Shown piece by piece: positions 13,904 to 14,491 of a stretch of DNA of 14,491 nucleotides. Origin of the DNA: Legionellaceae bacterium. Lineage in GTDB: Bacteria; Pseudomonadota; Gammaproteobacteria; Legionellales; Legionellaceae. The position numbers and the translations under genes are program-made. Where the stretch lies: positions 1-14,491 of the forward strand of contig CANNJG010000030.1 in assembly GCA_947504795.1 (NCBI GenBank). Reading direction: 5' to 3'. Below the pieces are notes generated by a model. The model saw only the letters and a program-made list of their open reading frames with translations, did not search any database and had not been told where the DNA came from. Positions within the stretch are counted from its first letter, which is position 1. Each line of letters begins with the position of its first letter.

Positions 13904-14491
13904 ATGGCTAATACTCGAACACTTACGGTTTCTGTCTATCGATATAATCCTGAATTGGATGCCAAACCTGCTATGCGCAATTATAGTGTTAACGTGGGTG
14001 AACACAGTGATCCCATGTTATTAGCTATTTTAGAGCGGATTAAGACAGAACAAGACCCGACCCTGTCTTTTCGACGTTCCTGTCGTGAAGGGGTGTGTGG
14101 ATCGGATGGTATGAACATTAATGGTGCGAATGGATTAGCGTGCATCACCCACGTGTCTTCTCTGAAGACGGATCATATTGTGGTAAGACCGCTTCCAGGA
14201 TTCCCTATTGTTCGAGATTTAGTCGTCGATATGGGGCAGTTTTATAAGCAATACGAACGAATTGAACCGTATCTGCAAAATGATCAACCTGAGCCTGCAG
14301 CTGAACGCCTTCAATCACCCGAAGAGCGTTCTAAATTAGATGGATTATATGAATGTATATTGTGTGCATGCTGCACAAGCTCTTGCCCGTCTTTTTGGTG
14401 GAATCCAGAAAAGTTCGTTGGCCCTGCAGGCCTATTGCAAGCGAGACGTTTTCTAGCAGACAGCAGAGATACGGCAAAGACGCAACGATTA
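13904..14491 (+). CDS. sdhB: Succinate dehydrogenase iron-sulfur subunit (3' partial)
   Basis: SdhB carries electrons from FAD to quinone through three iron-sulfur clusters. The first 196 codons are in the window and the gene runs off the right edge (family length about 235). The [2Fe-2S] motif SCREGVCGSDG supplies C60 and C65, with C80 further on. D68 stands where many homologues have Cys, exactly as in E. coli (D63). The [4Fe-4S] ligands C151, C154, C157 and C161 lie in YECILCACCTSSCPS. The distal [3Fe-4S] cysteines fall beyond the edge. The ATG follows a GAGGAA site by seven bases, and the gene lies 12 bases after sdhA. Identification is secure. Confidence 0.97.
   Translation, partial: MANTRTLTVSVYRYNPELDAKPAMRNYSVNVGEHSDPMLLAILERIKTEQDPTLSFRRSCREGVCGSDGMNINGANGLACITHVSSLKTDHIVVRPLPGFPIVRDLVVDMGQFYKQYERIEPYLQNDQPEPAAERLQSPEERSKLDGLYECILCACCTSSCPSFWWNPEKFVGPAGLLQARRFLADSRDTAKTQRL

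Noticed and set aside
1..14491. CRISPR array or other regular tandem repeat
   Set aside because: No direct repeats with regular spacers are visible; the only repeats seen are single palindromic units and IS ends.

Overview
The window looks like chromosomal DNA of an intracellular or protist-associated gammaproteobacterium, most likely of the order Legionellales. The reasons are Escherichia-like sdhCDAB, ruvCA, yebC and lipA genes, together with a large protein carrying a SidE-type phosphodiesterase signature, a domain known chiefly from Legionella Dot/Icm effectors. Genus cannot be fixed from the sequence alone.

Region 1 (1-4770) is an accessory, effector-like island. A very long plus-strand gene enters from outside the left edge, since its frame is open from base 2. 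It encodes an ankyrin-like helix pair, a SidE-like phosphodiesterase domain and a long uncharacterised C-terminal half. It converges, across an 11-bp hairpin, on a minus-strand 322-residue protein with an ankyrin-like motif (VTDYSGRTF) and its own good promoter.

Region 2 (4771-6413) is a graveyard of mobile and addiction genes. An IS6-family element, frameshifted by about 4 extra bases, sits in and truncates an IS1634-like transposase. Beyond that lie a short IS630-type transposase fragment, a relic of a HigA/HI1420-type antitoxin with an internal stop, and a palindromic intergenic repeat made of two hairpins.

Region 3 (6414-7836) holds hmgA (homogentisate 1,2-dioxygenase) on the minus strand with a recognisable promoter. 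It is divergent from the next operon, and the gap contains a nested palindrome and a second short dyad.

Region 4 (7837-11293) is a tightly packed plus-strand operon: yebC, ruvC, ruvA, a PAP2-family membrane phosphatase and lipA, joined by 4-nt overlaps or a 4-nt gap. The usual ruvB partner is absent after ruvA and the PAP2 gene takes its place.

Region 5 (11290-14491) is the succinate dehydrogenase operon sdhC-sdhD-sdhA-sdhB. Its putative promoter overlaps the lipA stop codon, and sdhB runs off the right edge. These genes encode the four subunits of complex II, which feeds electrons from succinate to quinone. LipA supplies the lipoyl cofactor for pyruvate and 2-oxoglutarate dehydrogenases, so the right half of the window is core energy metabolism beside DNA repair.
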